Assembly: GCF_043951865.1 (NCBI RefSeq)
Contig: NZ_JBINJF010000011.1
Coordinates: 72,523-136,522 of the forward strand
DNA: 64,000 nucleotides
Direction of reading: 5' to 3'
Source: JAMQKA01 sp043951865
GTDB lineage: Bacteria > Bacteroidota > Rhodothermia > Balneolales > Balneolaceae
Within the stretch, counting starts at the first letter, position 1. Each line of letters begins with the position of its first letter. Shown here piece by piece: positions 34,460-44,262 of this stretch. The notes below the pieces were generated by a model. The model was not told where the DNA came from. It did no database searches and worked only from the letters and a program-made list of their open reading frames with translations. Made by a program: the position numbers and the translations under genes.

Positions 34460-35929
34460 TTATTTCAGCCACCACGGGACAGCCCGAATGTTGTCGCTGC
34501 TGAATTGCCGTTCAATGGCAGCCGATACGTTGGCATTATTATTTTGATATTCGCTTTGCGGGTAGATCCAGCGGGTGGGCGGGGCGCCGCCGGAGGGCTC
34601 CATAAAATAGGGATACCCGGTGCGCAGGTGCTCAAAATACGGGGTCCATCCACCCTGCAGAAAAGATTGCAGGTATTTTTGCGTGACAATCCGCTCTATT
34701 TTCTGTTCGCTGGTTGCGGCATTGTCCAGGGATACCAGGCCGTTTTGCAAGTAAGTGTCTGCCGCCTGGCTTGTCAGAAATGAGGCATAATTCTCGGCAT
34801 ACGTGTTGTAAAATTCGAAGCTTGCCCGGATGCCGTTTTCGTAATGCGCCTTTGCACTGGCGCCGATCCAGCCCCGTACGCTGGCCTCGGCCAGGATAAA
34901 CTGAAGTTCGGGGTACCCGAGCAATACGTGGGGCTCGTTGGTTGGGTTGGAATAGTACCGGGGATCCACCTTTGAAATATTTCCAGCCGCTGCCTTGTCA
35001 TCATTATAGCTGTACTGCCCGGTCGGTCTCCCACCCTCATAGGCTGAGAAGTCATCGATTGCGAGTCCCTGTTCCCTGGCATTTTTAGTTTGGGCGGCAT
35101 AAATAAAAAGACGGGGATCTTCCCGGTCCTGCAGCCGTTTGATAAAGGTGGAATCCATGTACATGCTGGAACCGTAATCGCTGTCGTTAAACTCTCCGTA
35201 CCGGCTGCCGATCTGGTCGAAAAATTCCAGTTGCCCGTTATCCCCGATCGATTCCATAAGGGGACGGTTTGCATAGATATCGGCAAACCGGCTCACAATG
35301 TCGATGGTGCTGCCATCAGTTTTGTTAGAGAGCGTGATCAGCACCTTCAGCCGAAAGGAGTTAATCAGCTTTTTCCATTTTGAGGCGTCTCCTCCATAAA
35401 TGATATCTCCTTCGATGATATCATCGGCATTAAGCAGCTGATCGGCTGTTTGAAGCTCATCCAGGATACCGCTGAAGACCTGCTCCTGGAGATCATATTC
35501 CGGTGCGTAGACAGCTTCTGATTCCGCTTTGAGTGCGTCGGAATAGGGGATATCTCCAAACCGGAGGGTTAAATTGTAGAAGTAATAGGCGCGAAAAAAT
35601 CTTCCCAGGGCTTCATAGGCCGGCTTTTGCGTCCGGTTGGCCTCTTCTATCATCTTGGTGATATTTCGCAGCCGGTCATAATCATCAAAGTTACCCCGCC
35701 CCCACTTGTAATACTGGATCTCATTTTCCACTGCTGTACTTACAATCATGCGGCTGGCATACTGCGGGTTTTTGCCGGCGACCTGAAATGCATCGGAGGC
35801 TATCTGGGTGAGCAGCAATTGAGGCGGAGCCTGGGATACGTTGTTGGGATTTTCCCCTACCACGCTTAAGTCGGTGCAGGCGGTGAGCAGCAGGTTCAGT
35901 GATAAAACGATTAACAGAATATGTTTCAT
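34460..35929 (-). CDS. SusD/RagB family outer-membrane substrate-binding lipoprotein
   Basis: A 489-residue surface lipoprotein that captures the ligand and hands it to the SusC channel. The true start is the ATG at 35929 (MKHILLIVLSLN, lipobox LLTAC near residue 17); longer frames upstream run into repeat A and lack a signal peptide. The chain is the SusD-like type with FFRAYYFYNLTLRFGDIPYSDAL near residue 115, DELQTADQLL and YPELQFILAEA near residue 335, and the C-terminal segment WTPYFEHLRTGYP. It lies between susC and a phosphatase. The substrate is not revealed by the sequence. Confidence 0.9.
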   Translation of the reverse strand: MKHILLIVLSLNLLLTACTDLSVVGENPNNVSQAPPQLLLTQIASDAFQVAGKNPQYASRMIVSTAVENEIQYYKWGRGNFDDYDRLRNITKMIEEANRTQKPAYEALGRFFRAYYFYNLTLRFGDIPYSDALKAESEAVYAPEYDLQEQVFSGILDELQTADQLLNADDIIEGDIIYGGDASKWKKLINSFRLKVLITLSNKTDGSTIDIVSRFADIYANRPLMESIGDNGQLEFFDQIGSRYGEFNDSDYGSSMYMDSTFIKRLQDREDPRLFIYAAQTKNAREQGLAIDDFSAYEGGRPTGQYSYNDDKAAAGNISKVDPRYYSNPTNEPHVLLGYPELQFILAEASVRGWIGASAKAHYENGIRASFEFYNTYAENYASFLTSQAADTYLQNGLVSLDNAATSEQKIERIVTQKYLQSFLQGGWTPYFEHLRTGYPYFMEPSGGAPPTRWIYPQSEYQNNNANVSAAIERQFSSDNIRAVPWWLK

Positions 35930-35972
35930 TGTCTTGCAAGGTTTAACTGTTGTGATATACGATATTATTATT

Positions 35973-36112
35973 GGAGGTTTTTTGTAAAACCGTTGTGTTG
36001 CCCAATTCCTGCATTTTTGCACATTCGAAATTCTCACTTCTGTAGTATACGCTGCGGCTTCGAATTCAATCAGGGATTGAGCTTGGAGAAAACTCCTGGT
36101 TTTGAGACCTCT
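35973..36112 (+). repeat. Repeat family A copy inside the susC-susD spacer
   Basis: About 140 bp (GTAAAACCGTTGTGTTG at the left, AACTCCTGGTTTTGAGACCTC at the right) fills most of the 184-base gap between susC and susD and ends one base before the susC stop codon. Its inverted ends could form a long hairpin in the transcript. Confidence 0.72.
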
Positions 36113-36113
36113 G

Positions 36114-39100
36114 TTATATGGATAGATCAACTTTCAGTCCGATATAGCGGGTGGAGGGATCCTGCAGGTCGTTATCATTTCCAAAATCGGGATCTATAAT
36201 TTTGGCTGACTTCAGGATCGCCAGGTTGTAGCCGAATGCGGTAACGCTGGCATTTTCGATACCGGTGTTTGCAAACAGTCCGCTGATGTTGTATGAAAGA
36301 GAAAGACTGCGCAGCTTGATAAAACTGCGGTCAAAAATATTGGCAAATTTTTCACTTTCATCCTGGGTCACCCCGGCCCGGTATGGATAGTTTTGGGCCC
36401 ATTGCTGCCAGCCTACCGCAGTGGTGTTTTCTTTATATTCCCGTGTATCGTTGATTACATTCCCGTTGGCATCGCGGATCAGCTCGCCGTTTGTTACATT
36501 CACCCCTTCCGGAACGTACACCGGGTGACCCGCCGCATATTCTTCATCTCTCCAGGTTACCGATTCCGGATGTTTGCCGCCCCACCACATCTTTTCTACG
36601 GTAAGCGAGCGCATGAGTCCGCCAACGGCACCATCTACGCCGAGGCTCAGCGACCATTTATTGTGACGGAAGGAGTTCTGCAGCCCAAATCGCCAGTCGG
36701 GATTTCGGTGCCCTTTCAACTGGGGATAGGGATCCTGCGTGGGCAGTCCGGTCTCTTCATCCAGTACAAGTCGTCCGTCGGCCGACTTGAGCCAGCCGGT
36801 GGTGTAGTAGTTGTCGGCCCGTTCACCGACTGAAAGGTTGTTAAAACGCTGCTGCCCATCGTAGATGCTGGTCAGCCGCCGAACTTGTGTGTACCAGTTT
36901 GCCGTAATATCCCAGCCAAATTGCGGGCTGCGAAAAGGAGCGGCATTGACCACAACCTCCCAACCGTTGGTGGTGTATTCGTTACCGTTCACCTTGCGGC
37001 TGTTAAATCCGGAGGCATTCGAAACCGGCAGGTTAATGATCTGGTTTTTATCCAAAATATTGTAGTAGGTCACCTCAAAATTGAGACGGTGATCCAAAAG
37101 TCCGGCAGAAATACCCAGTTCCGTGGAGATCGACTGCTGGGGTTCTATGTTGGGATTGGCCAGGTTGGAGGGATAGGCCAGCTGTGGATTTCCGTTAAAA
37201 TCACCCACTTTTTGATAGTAGGTCTCAATTTGATAAGGATTGGTAAAATCGGGATCCAGGTCGCTTGATACCTTCGCCCACGAGGAATAGAATTTCAAAA
37301 AATCGATCTCGTCAGGTAGTGTCACAAGGTTTGACGCCATTACGCTCAGTGATGCTGAAGGGTAGAAGTAGGAGTTGTTGGACTCCGGGAGGGTAGATGA
37401 CCAATCGTTGCGACCTGACACGTTCAGGTAGAATGCGTCAAAAAGATCAAAATTAGCAGTGGCATACAGGCTGTGGATCGACTTTTTGCGGACCAGCGTG
37501 GAGGCCAGCACATTTCGCTTGGTGTTGTTCAGGCTGTATACGCCGGGCACAATCAGGCCGTCGGTAGAATTATAATATTCTTCAAACTCCTGGTACACCA
37601 CGTTTCCCCCGCCGGTTATGTCGATATCCAAAAATGGGGTCACGGTCTGTTGGTAACTGGCGCGAAGGTCGTTGTCAGCCAGGAGCTCTGCCGTATTCCA
37701 CGTTTTGTAAAAGCCATCGCGCGGATCGCCGTACCGCAGGTATGATTTGGGGCGTTCCTGGTCTTCAAATCGGTCTTTTTGGTTCACAGCGGATCTTCCC
37801 TGGATGCTCAGATTCTCGGTAATGTCCCATTCGAGGCGAAGCTGGCCGCGATACACGTTTGAATCATACTCCTGGTTGCGATTGTACGCCCCGAAATAGG
37901 GATTATTGTACCATGCGTAGTTCCAGTTGGCCTGGGTATAACCCTCTTGACCCGGCACCCACAGATGGTTCTCCAGATCCTGCGGGTTTACATCGGTACC
38001 CTGCCAGATCAGGAGGGTGTAGATATGGTTGTTCGGACCGTATCCATACGCCGGGTAGTTTGGGGAATAGACCTTGTTATAAGAAAGTTTGCTCTCGAGG
38101 GTAATATTTTGACTCAGTTCAAAAGTGGAGGCAAAGCTAAGACCGCCCCTGTTCAGCCCGGTATTGGGGACTTGTCCCTGCTGGTAGGTATAATTTCCGG
38201 AAAACCGGTATTGACTTTTATCACCTCCAAAAGCGATGGAAAAATCGGTACTGGGAATGATCCCCGGGCGCATAAATGACTTGAGATTGTCGTGAGACTC
38301 CCATGCGATGGGAACCCGCTCATATCGCGACTTGTCATCATACTTCGTACCCTCTACCGTTCCCCACCAGGGAATCGTCTCACCGGTCTGGGTGTCGAGA
38401 ATCGGGCTGTTCCACTGTGGTATTTTAACTCCCTCCTCAAATTTTGGTCCCCATATCATATCGCCGTCAGCAACTCCGCCGCCATTTCCGTCCCAGAATT
38501 CGTAATTCCCATTGGAACCGTTGCCGTACTGGTCCTGGTATTCCGGAAATACGGTATAGCCCGCTGATACCATGGCGCTGGTTGTGAGGTCGATTTTCAA
38601 ACCCTGTGTACTGGCATCTTTTGTGGTAATAAGGATAGCTCCATCTTTGCCCCGGGCCCCGTAGAGGGCAGAGGCGGCTGTACCCTTCAATACGTTGATC
38701 TCCTTAATGTCACTTTTGGAGATATCAAACAGGTCCGATTTTATCGGAACGCCATCCAGTACGATAAGGGGCTCTTTGCCACGCAGGCTAAATTGTGCCT
38801 CCTAGAACATGCCGGTTGGGTTGGCTACCGATAGCCCCGCCACCTTGCCCGTGAATAAGTTTCCCAGGTTTTGTGCGCTCGTGTTGGTGATCGATTCAGT
38901 GTTAATTTGTTGGGTAGAGTAGCCAATTTTTTCTTTCACCTGGGATAGGCCAAGAGCCGTTACCACAACCTGTCCTATTTCGGTACTGGACTCATGGAGG
39001 GTAACGTCCAGCACCGTCGTTTGTTCAAGAACCGGGATCATCCTGGTTTCATACCCGATAAATGAAAATACCAGCGTATCACCCGGTTGAACCGTCAGGC

Positions 39101-39278
39101 TGTAGTTGCCATCGGCATCAGTAGACGTGCCGTTGGCAGTTCCCTTTTTGATGATGTTCACCCCCGGCAGGGAGCGAGCAGTTGCATCAGTTACCGTACC
39201 GGATAACTGAAACTCTTGAGCGTGAGCTCCCGCTGTAAAGGAGAGAAAGAGTAAGCATGAAAGCAGATATTTTTTCAT
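36114..39278 (-). pseudogene. SusC/RagA TonB-dependent receptor with in-frame amber codon
   Basis: The outer-membrane channel of a SusCD pair. The full frame has 1,055 codons. It begins with a signal peptide (AHAQ near residue 21), a carboxypeptidase-regulatory-like domain (SGTVTDATARSLPGVNI), and the plug. A single TAG at 38802-38804 (codon 159) interrupts the plug after VANPTGMF; the same frame continues with EAQFSLRGKEPLIVLDGVP and VLKGTAASALYGARGKDG through the whole barrel to VDLSI. Relatives commonly have Gln here, so a CAG to TAG change is the simplest explanation. It may be dead, read through by a suppressor, or a sequencing error. No other lesion is visible in the 3.2 kb. Confidence 0.85.
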
Positions 39279-39491
39279 AACACAATGTCCTGTATCGTTA
39301 ACTATTTAAAAGAATGATGTTTGAATGTTGGAAATGATTTAATGGGAACAGCTAATGCTGCAAGCTTCACGGGAGAAGGTAGGAGAGCGGATTTAAAAAA
39401 CTATTGTTGCAGGATTATGCTTCTATAAAGAGATTTGTGTACTGACAGGAAAAAAATTAGCAATTTGTTAATAATGGAAGGGCGGGAATAG

Positions 39492-39661
39492 TTAGCCTGT
39501 ATTCTTCACGAGAATTAAGCTGCATGCCTTGTAGTATTCTGATGCAACGTGAGTTACCTGGATATTTAATACCCAGCATGCTGTCACAGGGCAGCAAACT
39601 TCGAAATGGTATCGTCTTCTGCGTTGTGGATGAAAATCAGGAACAAAAGATACGATGCTAT
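39492..39661 (+). repeat. Repeat family C, copy C4 (left end only)
   Basis: TTAGCCTGTATTCTTCACGAGAA matches the C-family end and is followed by internal CTTCGAAAT and CTGCGTTGTGG blocks; the other end is missing where the WYL gene begins. The rest of the 383-base gap upstream of susC (39279-39491) must hold the susC promoter; I see no clear motif in it. Confidence 0.5.
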
Positions 39662-40609
39662 TTACCTGGTACTGTCAATCATATTATTTAGTAAATCTAT
39701 TCTTTTTTCTATGAGATTTTCAGGATACACCACTTTTATATTGTTTCCAAATTGCAACAACCAGCTATTTATAAATTCCAGGTTATCGAAATTAAATTCT
39801 AACCTAAATAAATTAGGTTTTATTTCTTTTTGCCTAATAATCTTTGTCGGTAAATTGCTTTTAAAGCGGCGTAAAACCGGTTCGGATACATCTACCTTGA
39901 TTAAATGAGATTTGCCGCCAAATCGAAAAATTAGGGCCTCTACGTCAATATCGGGTTTTGGAGTAAATGTTTCGTCCAATATTTTGACCTGCGACATGCG
40001 ATCGAGCACAAAATTTCGGAAATCATCTCTTTTGTGGGACCAGCCGATCACATTCCAGTGGTCTCGATAGAAAACCAGCAGGTAGGGGTCGATTTTCCGC
40101 TCAGTTACTTCGCCCGTTGATTTGCTTAAGTACGAAAATTGAAGCTGCTTATTTTCAGAGGTCGCCGTACTTACCAGGTACCAGTTACCCCCTTCTTTTT
40201 TTTCGGGTCCGTAGTTAAGAAATGGATCTACAACCGTGCGTTCTTCCAGCGTCTCCATAAGCGATTTCAGTTCCCCGGGGAGCACCTCTTTTATTTTAAG
40301 CTCAACGCCCCTGGCATCCTCCACCATCGTTTTGTCGACTTGCGACTTCACAAAATTGAGTCCCACCAATATAGTAGCCAGCTCCCTCGAGGTAAACATC
40401 AGCGGGGGAACTTTGTAACCCCGCATTATGCCGTAGCCCTTGTGTTTATCCCAAGTGACCGGCACGTTCATCTCTGACAGGCTGTTAAAATCCCGAAAAA
40501 CCGTGCGCCTGCTGACATTAAATTTTTCGGCTATATCATTGACGGTCAGTCGCTTGGTGGATTGCTGAAGCATTAATATCAGCTTCATGCGGCGTTCATT
40601 GCTATTCAT
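39662..40609 (-). CDS. WYL domain transcriptional regulator
   Basis: A 315-residue regulator of the DeoR-like HTH plus WYL type. Residues 1-55 form the HTH (RRMKLILMLQQSTKRLTVND, FNVSRRTVFRDFNSL). The WYL domain covers about 140-210, with LLVFYRDHWNVIGWSHKRDDF and NFVLDRMSQVKIL; a C-terminal WCX extension follows. WYL proteins sense nucleic acid or nucleotide ligands in several systems. It lies upstream of the susC locus in the same direction, separated by 383 bases, and may or may not regulate it. Confidence 0.88.
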   Translation of the reverse strand: MNSNERRMKLILMLQQSTKRLTVNDIAEKFNVSRRTVFRDFNSLSEMNVPVTWDKHKGYGIMRGYKVPPLMFTSRELATILVGLNFVKSQVDKTMVEDARGVELKIKEVLPGELKSLMETLEERTVVDPFLNYGPEKKEGGNWYLVSTATSENKQLQFSYLSKSTGEVTERKIDPYLLVFYRDHWNVIGWSHKRDDFRNFVLDRMSQVKILDETFTPKPDIDVEALIFRFGGKSHLIKVDVSEPVLRRFKSNLPTKIIRQKEIKPNLFRLEFNFDNLEFINSWLLQFGNNIKVVYPENLIEKRIDLLNNMIDSTR

Positions 40610-40721
40610 GCTGTGGATTTAAAATGTTTATTAATTAGATATAAAAAACGGTTTTCTCAGGATCCCTGCAAAGAAGGTACTGCTGGTGAATTGTCTGGCT
40701 GAAGCGTGATAGGAGACAAGT

Positions 40722-40862
40722 AGAGGGCTTTGCAAAACCGTTGTTTTGCTCAATTCCGGCATTTTGGGGGGGGCTAAATCCTCATTTATAATGATATAAA
40801 CTGCGGTTTCAAATCCGCTCAGGCTTTAGCCTTGAACAAAACTCCTGGTTTTTCAAAGCCTC
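40722..40862 (+). repeat. Repeat family A, full copy A2
   Basis: The best-preserved copy, about 141 bp: AGAGGGCTTTGCAAAACCG at the left, AACTCCTGGTTTTTCAAAGC at the right, with CTGCGGTTTCAAATCCGCTC inside. Inverse of A1 (525-668). Confidence 0.78.
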
Positions 40863-41383
40863 AAGTAAACAATGCATTTTGCCAGGTATGCCATGGTAGC
40901 ATTAATAAATTAATTGGAGATCATGTTACTGTTGAATAAGCCTCGTTAACGTATCCTGCATGTTTTCCAGTTGCAATGTTAAGTTGACCTTGAACGGTAA
41001 AGCTATTCGATGAAGATTGTAACTTTTGAGTTAAAGGTAACAGGTTTTATCAATCTCTCTAAGAGCGCGACATATTGGTTTCCGGTGGTTATAACAGGAT
41101 TGAAAGTGTTAAAATAAACTAAATAGGGCCTTCCCCAGGCAGATGCTAACTCATGACCTGCCAGCAACTTGCAAGTCTAAATGGGTTATTAAATACAAGG
41201 TTTTTCCGCTAATTCCTCCAATTCATTGCATTTAATATGGTGAACACTCCCTGGACCGTGAACAAAACTACCATATATAACCAATGAAACTGGAGTACGA
41301 CTCCCTCGGAATAAGGAATTCAGGATTTTGCAACAGCCCTATTAGTGTACAAGCAAAGGGTCTTGTAGCCAAAGCAAACATGA
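40863..41383. other. Intergenic stretch with a partial family B end
   Basis: The 520 bases between repeat A2 and rsmG hold no frame I would call a gene. At 41290-41342, GGAGTACGACTCCCTCGGAA and GATTTTGCAACAGCCCT resemble the left end of family B in inverse orientation. The rest shows nothing recognisable. Confidence 0.45.
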
Positions 41384-42016
41384 TTATCGCTTAATGATGA
41401 CAAGACCTTTCCCATCATAAAAATCAGGTCCTCGGGAAAGGCTAAAGCAGTCAACCTCCAGCGGTGTATCAATACTTTTTAATTCCTGCTGGAAGTCAAT
41501 TCCTTTATAAAAAACTGCTGTATTCCACGGTTTGTCATGCGTCATATTCCAGAGCTCGTCAATTTTGAATGCGTGCTTGGAGATTAAAAGGGAAGAGGAG
41601 GGAAAGGGAATCTCTTGCACAGATCCTGTCTTGGAGAGGGCATTTTCAAGTTCTAAATTGATGAGGATTTGGCGAATGGCCATCACTTTTTTGGAAACGA
41701 TATCATTCAGTATAAAAGATTTTTCGGGGGACACGATCGCCAGCGGAATTCCCGGGAGTCCGCCGCCGGTCCCGGCATCGACGACATGGTCGGCCTTCCG
41801 GTACACTGGAAACTGCGTTAAAATAAGCGAGTGACGGATATGCTCCCAGACCGTTTCACGTGAAACGTCGCGGCTGACCAGGTTCACCCGCTCATTCCAC
41901 CAGAAAAGCCGGTCGAGGTAGGACTCCAAAGGGGAGCGGTACTTCTCAATCAGTTGGTCAACAGCTGTAAAGGTTTCACGTGAAACCTTTTGGCGATTGA
42001 TGTGGTGATGTTCCAC
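41384..42016 (-). CDS. rsmG: 16S rRNA (guanine-N7) methyltransferase RsmG
   Basis: Methylates G527 of 16S rRNA (GidB). The 210-residue protein has the SAM-binding VVDAGTGGGLPGIPLAIV near residue 80 and LVSRDVSRETVWEH-type N-terminal region. The start is the GTG at 42016: an upstream stop and the absence of a nearby ATG leave no other choice. Two parS sites lie within codons 11-15 and 51-55 (each encoding Val-Ser-Arg-Glu-Thr), and a third covers the start codon. It follows mnmG by 64 bases, as in very many bacteria. Confidence 0.94.
   Translation of the reverse strand: MEHHHINRQKVSRETFTAVDQLIEKYRSPLESYLDRLFWWNERVNLVSRDVSRETVWEHIRHSLILTQFPVYRKADHVVDAGTGGGLPGIPLAIVSPEKSFILNDIVSKKVMAIRQILINLELENALSKTGSVQEIPFPSSSLLISKHAFKIDELWNMTHDKPWNTAVFYKGIDFQQELKSIDTPLEVDCFSLSRGPDFYDGKGLVIIKR
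41852..41867. other. parS centromere site 1
   Basis: CGTTTCACGTGAAACG, a perfect 16-base palindrome containing the GTTTCACGTGAAAC core recognised by ParB proteins. Confidence 0.88.
41971..41988. other. parS centromere site 2
   Basis: AGGTTTCACGTGAAACCT, a perfect 18-base palindrome with the same ParB core, inside rsmG. Confidence 0.88.
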
Positions 42017-42024
42017 GTGAAACT
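42009..42024. other. parS centromere site 3 over the rsmG start codon
   Basis: TGTTCCACGTGAAACT matches TGTTNCACGTGAAACA at all but the last base. The GTG start codon of rsmG lies inside it, so ParB binding could affect rsmG expression. Confidence 0.85.
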
Positions 42025-42080
42025 ATTTGAATTTGAAGTTATTGAAGGATGTGTTTGTTGGCATGCAAACAGGCAGGTGG

Positions 42081-43970
42081 TTAGTTTTTCAAGTATACCA
42101 TGAGTACCGCCACGTCGCTGGCAGAAACCCCGCTAATACGGCTCGCTTGCCCGAGGGTTTCGGGGCGGATGCGGTCGAGCTTGTTGCGGCCTTCGGTTGA
42201 AAGGGAGTTGATCTTGTCATACTTCAGGGATTCCGGGATCTCCATATCCTCTTTTTCTTTCATCTCCTCTACCATTTCAAACTCTTTTTCGATGTATCCG
42301 GCGTATTTGATCTGGATTTCAACCTGTTCAAATACGAGTTCATCAGTGCTTATTTTTTCTGCTTTATCCCTGAGCTGGGGGTCGGCCTCGAGCAGGTTAA
42401 AGATAGATAGTTCGGGCCGGGGAATCAGTGTTTTCGCCTTGACTGGCTGGGAGAGCTGGGAGGTACCCTGCTGCCGAAGCATCGGGTCCATCTTTTCGGG
42501 GTAGACGGTATACTCCGCAAAAAGGTCATGTATCTGGTCGATCGCTTGTTTCTTGGTTTGGTACTGTTCAAATCGTTTGTCTGAGGCCAGCCCGATCTTG
42601 TGGCCGAGTTCTGTGAGGCGAAGGTCGGCATTGTCCTGGCGCAGCAAGATGCGATGCTCCGCCCGTGAAGTAAACATGCGGTACGGCTCCTCGGTGCCCT
42701 TGGTGATAAGGTCGTCGATCAGTACGCCGATGTAAGCTTCGGATCGTTTAAGGACAAGCGGCTCCTTTTCTTTTGATCTGAGGGCGGCGTTAATGCCGGC
42801 CATGAGTCCCTGGCAGGCGGCCTCTTCATAGCCGGTGGTGCCGTTGATCTGTCCGGCAAAAAAGAGTCCGTCTACTATTTTGGTCTCCATGCTGCGTTTA
42901 ATCTGGTAGGGCGGGAAATAATCATATTCGATGGCGTAACCGGGGCGCAGCATCACGGCGTTTTCAAAGCCGGGAATCGTCTGCAGCGCCTTGTACTGTA
43001 CATCCTCGGGGAGGGAGGTGGAAAACCCGTTCAGGTACATTTCGTAGGTGTCCCACCCTTCAGGTTCCAGGAATAGTTGATGGCTGTCTTTGTCCGAAAA
43101 ACGATCGATTTTGTCTTCTATGCTCGGGCAGTAACGCGGACCTATAGACTCAATTCTGCCGGTAAACATGGGACTCCGGTCAAACCCGGAGCGTAGCACA
43201 TCGTGAACTTTTTGGTCGGTATACCCGATCCAGCAGGTAAGCTGTTCATCCCGGGAGGGCAGTTGTTTTGTCATAAACGAAAAGGGTGAGGGATCTTCAT
43301 CCCCATACTGGATCTCCAGTTTGTCATAGTTGATGGAGCGGCCGTCAAGGCGGGGCGGGGTACCGGTCTTGAGCCGTCCCACCTCAAAACCCAGCTTTTC
43401 GAGTGCAGCTGAAATACCGATTGAGGCTCGTTCGCCGGATCTTCCCCCGCCAAAATTTTTCAGTCCGATGTGCATCAGCCCGTTTCCAAAGGTACCGGTG
43501 GTCAGCACTACATTGTCGGCCAGGAAGACCTGCCCGGTCTGTGTTTTTACCCCTACGGCGTGTTTGCCCGCGTCATCGGTAAGTACGTCAATGACGTTGT
43601 CCTGCCTGAAATGAAGATTCTCCTTTTTCTCAAGCTCCATACGCATCGTTTTGCTGTAAAGCGCGCGGTCACTTTGGCAGCGGGGACTCCACATGGCCGG
43701 ACCCTTGCTCAGGTTTAGCATCCGGAACTGTACCCCGGTTTGATCTGCAACAGTGCCGGTGAGTCCACCCAGGGCATCGATCTCGCGGACCAGCTGCCCT
43801 TTGGCAACTCCGCCAATTGCGGGATTGCAGGACATTTTGGCGATGGCATCCAGGTTCATGGTAATGAGCAACGTTTTGGCTCCCATCTCGGATGCGGCCC
43901 CGGCAGCTTCGCTGCCCGCGTGACCAGCTCCTACCACAATGACATCATATTTTGGATAAAGAGAATCCAT
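42081..43970 (-). CDS. mnmG: tRNA uridine-5-carboxymethylaminomethyl modification enzyme MnmG
   Basis: With MnmE it modifies U34 of tRNAs. The 629-residue protein begins DVIVVGAGHAGSEAA (FAD-binding), has MSCNPAIGGVAKGQLVREIDALGG near residue 45, VLTTGTFGNGLMHIG near 150, and the C-terminal MnmE-contact helices (PETLGQASRISGVSASDV). The ATG at 43970 is the family start; a longer frame adds 24 unrelated residues. It is the first gene of the mnmG-rsmG pair. The 292 bases upstream to the next gene show no recognised feature. Confidence 0.97.
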   Translation of the reverse strand: MDSLYPKYDVIVVGAGHAGSEAAGAASEMGAKTLLITMNLDAIAKMSCNPAIGGVAKGQLVREIDALGGLTGTVADQTGVQFRMLNLSKGPAMWSPRCQSDRALYSKTMRMELEKKENLHFRQDNVIDVLTDDAGKHAVGVKTQTGQVFLADNVVLTTGTFGNGLMHIGLKNFGGGRSGERASIGISAALEKLGFEVGRLKTGTPPRLDGRSINYDKLEIQYGDEDPSPFSFMTKQLPSRDEQLTCWIGYTDQKVHDVLRSGFDRSPMFTGRIESIGPRYCPSIEDKIDRFSDKDSHQLFLEPEGWDTYEMYLNGFSTSLPEDVQYKALQTIPGFENAVMLRPGYAIEYDYFPPYQIKRSMETKIVDGLFFAGQINGTTGYEEAACQGLMAGINAALRSKEKEPLVLKRSEAYIGVLIDDLITKGTEEPYRMFTSRAEHRILLRQDNADLRLTELGHKIGLASDKRFEQYQTKKQAIDQIHDLFAEYTVYPEKMDPMLRQQGTSQLSQPVKAKTLIPRPELSIFNLLEADPQLRDKAEKISTDELVFEQVEIQIKYAGYIEKEFEMVEEMKEKEDMEIPESLKYDKINSLSTEGRNKLDRIRPETLGQASRISGVSASDVAVLMVYLKN

Positions 43971-44262
43971 AAACCTAATTAAGTAATTGTTTTTATTGGA
44001 CTTATGTTTTTTTCTAGGAAACGGGCGACCTGAAAATACCAACGGTTTTAAAGCTCAGGTATTTCAAATCGTCGCACGACGTTTGTACGCATATCATTAT
44101 AAAATAAGATTTTTATGAGAGAAAGCGTAGCTGGAGGAAGCATGGATTAATCCAGATGAGAAACTTGGCAAGGATAAAGGTAAAATGTAGAAATAAAGGT
44201 AAAATTTTAATATTTATATAGTTAGGGATAATTACATGTTTTAGATATAGTTGGGAGGGGTC

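Noticed and set aside
35930..36130. Extended N-terminus of SusD
   Set aside because: This part translates repeat A and lacks any signal; the lipoprotein signal begins at 35929.
36114..38690. The 858-residue barrel part as an independent gene starting at TTG
   Set aside because: It starts within the plug domain and lacks a signal peptide; it is the rest of susC after the amber codon.
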